The position numbers and the translations under genes were made by a program. DNA of 64,000 nucleotides. Origin: Marinirhabdus sp963793275 (GTDB lineage Bacteria > Bacteroidota > Bacteroidia > Flavobacteriales > Flavobacteriaceae). Positions 63,124-64,000 of the stretch are shown in pieces (within the stretch, counting starts at the first letter, position 1; the number at the start of each line of letters is the position of its first letter). The notes beneath the pieces are model-generated. The model worked only from the letters and a program-made list of their open reading frames with translations. It did no database searches and was not told the DNA's origin. The DNA lies in assembly GCA_963793275.1 (NCBI GenBank), contig CAWBZL010000001.1, positions 62,001 to 126,000 on the forward strand, in the 5' to 3' direction.

Positions 63124-63562
63124 TTAATCTGATGTTTTTTCAGGGTGTTCCTTTTTCATTATTTCTTTAATCTTTTTAAACAGTGTTGACTTCATATTAC
63201 GATAGTCTGCTGTGTATTTGAAAACAGCTATTTTAATGTAATAATGCGTTTCTTTATAAGCATCTTTTTCCCTTACATCAATATGAGTCTCTAAGAGTTT
63301 TTCAAAAGTATTATTATGGCTCCGGACACGGTCCGATTAAAGAATTCAGCTCTTTTTCATCGTTTAATAATTTTACCACAATAGGCAACGAGGTATTGTC
63401 ACCTTCGAGCGAAATTAAAGGGATTGTATATTTGCTAATAAACTCATCCAAAAACCGTTGTTCATCTCTTATAAATTCTAATTGAGATAACCAGTCCATA
63501 CACTCTTCGTGCAATTCTTCTGGAGTGCTCCATTGCACTATTTTATAGGTTATATTCTTCAT
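63124..63562 (-). pseudogene. frameshifted small gene, paralogue of its right neighbour
   Basis: The first frame (MKNITYKIVQWSTPEELHEECMDW to SLIGPCPEP) stops after 82 codons. A +1 shift near 63315-63333 opens a second frame reading HNNTFEKLLETHIDV, YKETHYIKIAVFKYTADYRNMKSTLF and KKIKEIMKKEHPEKTSD, then TAA. Joined, the protein of about 145 residues aligns from end to end with the neighbouring gene: LHEE/LHED, FLDEF/FLKNL, YKETHY/YKDEHY, TLFKKIKEI/VIFQILSEI. So one base is missing or extra, by mutation or assembly error. Function of the family unknown; helical and charged. Confidence 0.75.
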
Positions 63563-63581
63563 TCTTTTCGAGCATTTAATG

Positions 63582-64000
63582 TTACGATAACTTCTTTTGA
63601 ATGCCTTTTTTACTTATTTCTGATAGAATTTGAAAAATCACTCTCTTCGTTTTCTTTACGTCTGAGTGAAAATTGATTTCATCCATAATTAGCCTATAGT
63701 GCTCATCTTTATACCTCCTTATCTCACCGAGAACATCATCTTCATCATCATCCAATACTAGCGCAAGATTATTACTGTGCTCATTCAATTCTTTAAGCAA
63801 CTTTTCAATTTCATTTGAATGGTCTGTCAACTGTTTGAAAATTGCTTTACTGTCTAAATACGTTATTTCGTAGATAAGTTTCAAAGTGTGTTCTGCTACA
63901 AGGTTCTTCAAAAACTGAAGTTCATCTTTTAAAAATTTAAGATCTGAAATAGATTGTCTTGTATCCTCGTGCAATCCCTTTGGGTCGCGCCATTCAATAT
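63582..64000 (-). CDS. small helical protein, 5' end outside the window
   Basis: The frame runs past a TTG at 63974 to the window edge, reading IEWRDPKGLHEDTRQSISDL, which matches the start of the frameshifted neighbour (VQWSTPEELHEE). So the gene is cut off by the window and its real start is to the right of 64000. What is visible is mostly helical with an acidic middle (LDDDEDDVLGEIRRYKDEHY) and a basic C-terminus (KKGIQKKLS). It is 19 bases from its paralogue. No family recognised. Confidence 0.7.
   Translation of the reverse strand, partial: IEWRDPKGLHEDTRQSISDLKFLKDELQFLKNLVAEHTLKLIYEITYLDSKAIFKQLTDHSNEIEKLLKELNEHSNNLALVLDDDEDDVLGEIRRYKDEHYRLIMDEINFHSDVKKTKRVIFQILSEISKKGIQKKLS

Larger units (their letters stand above)
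53071..64000. mobile_element. genomic island/mobilizable element at ssrA (left part)
   Basis: From the ssrA 3' end to the window edge: integrase, a BfmA/BtgA mobilization protein, gene-poor stretches with repeats and palindromes, then a stress-gene cargo. There is no relaxase, coupling protein or conjugation gene in view, so it is at most mobilizable, or those genes lie to the right. The cargo could also belong to the host if the right boundary is nearer than I assume; no second att copy is visible. Confidence 0.6.

Noticed and set aside
1..64000. CRISPR arrays and insertion sequences.
   Set aside because: I saw no regularly spaced repeat-spacer pattern, no cas-like gene and no transposase-like protein in the window.

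Overview
The window reads as the chromosome of a member of the Flavobacteriaceae (Bacteroidota), probably marine. Evidence: AT-rich sequence; a tmRNA tag of the Flavobacteria form (GENNYALAA); promoter boxes of the Bacteroidota form TAnnTTTG; a protein with a C-terminal type IX secretion (T9SS) sorting domain; a Bacteroidota tyrosine integrase and a BfmA/BtgA mobilization protein; kdsA without ubiquinone genes. I cannot name the species.

Layout. (1) 0.1-8.4 kb: small membrane protein, an outer-membrane barrel/TPR pair, a short secreted fibre-like protein, a subtilisin-like protease and an FtsE-like ATPase. (2) 8.4-30.5 kb: a large surface-polysaccharide locus with genes on both strands. It holds an MBOAT/SGNH O-acetylation pair, five glycosyltransferases and one candidate GT-C enzyme, a sugar 3,4-ketoisomerase, a PLP aminotransferase and a FemAB-like acyltransferase (a 3-amino-3,6-dideoxyhexose route), a Wzx-type flippase, then five consecutive paralogous membrane proteins of the alkaline-phosphatase superfamily, a kinase-like/methyltransferase fusion and a tiny DPG-motif membrane protein. 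(3) 30.7-43.6 kb: a frameshifted lipoprotein gene, typA, kdsA, an FG-GAP/UnbV lipoprotein, and a creD operon with a winged-helix regulator and two copies of one palindromic operator. (4) 43.6-52.4 kb: a 1261-residue HYR-repeat T9SS cargo protein, a TPR-hybrid histidine kinase, a small secreted protein, and a lysine/alanine-dehydrogenase-like enzyme. (5) 52.4-53.1 kb: a GC-richer structured segment and ssrA (tmRNA). (6) 53.1-64 kb, running off the window: an island inserted at the 3' end of ssrA, with integrase, BfmA-like protein, gene-poor repeat regions, and a redox-stress cargo operon (alcohol dehydrogenase, YceI, porin-like barrel, Prx6-type peroxiredoxin, OsmC, ZIP-like transporter) facing a divergent universal stress protein, followed by a lipoprotein and two paralogous small genes, one frameshifted.

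The most interesting unexplained part is 21.5-30.5 kb. Five near-contiguous predicted Thr-nucleophile phospho-transferases/hydrolases with N-terminal membrane segments share one operon-like array with a kinase/methyltransferase fusion and a short membrane protein. I infer a glycan-decorating or chain-terminating system at the cell envelope. Second are the island at ssrA and the structured segment in front of ssrA.
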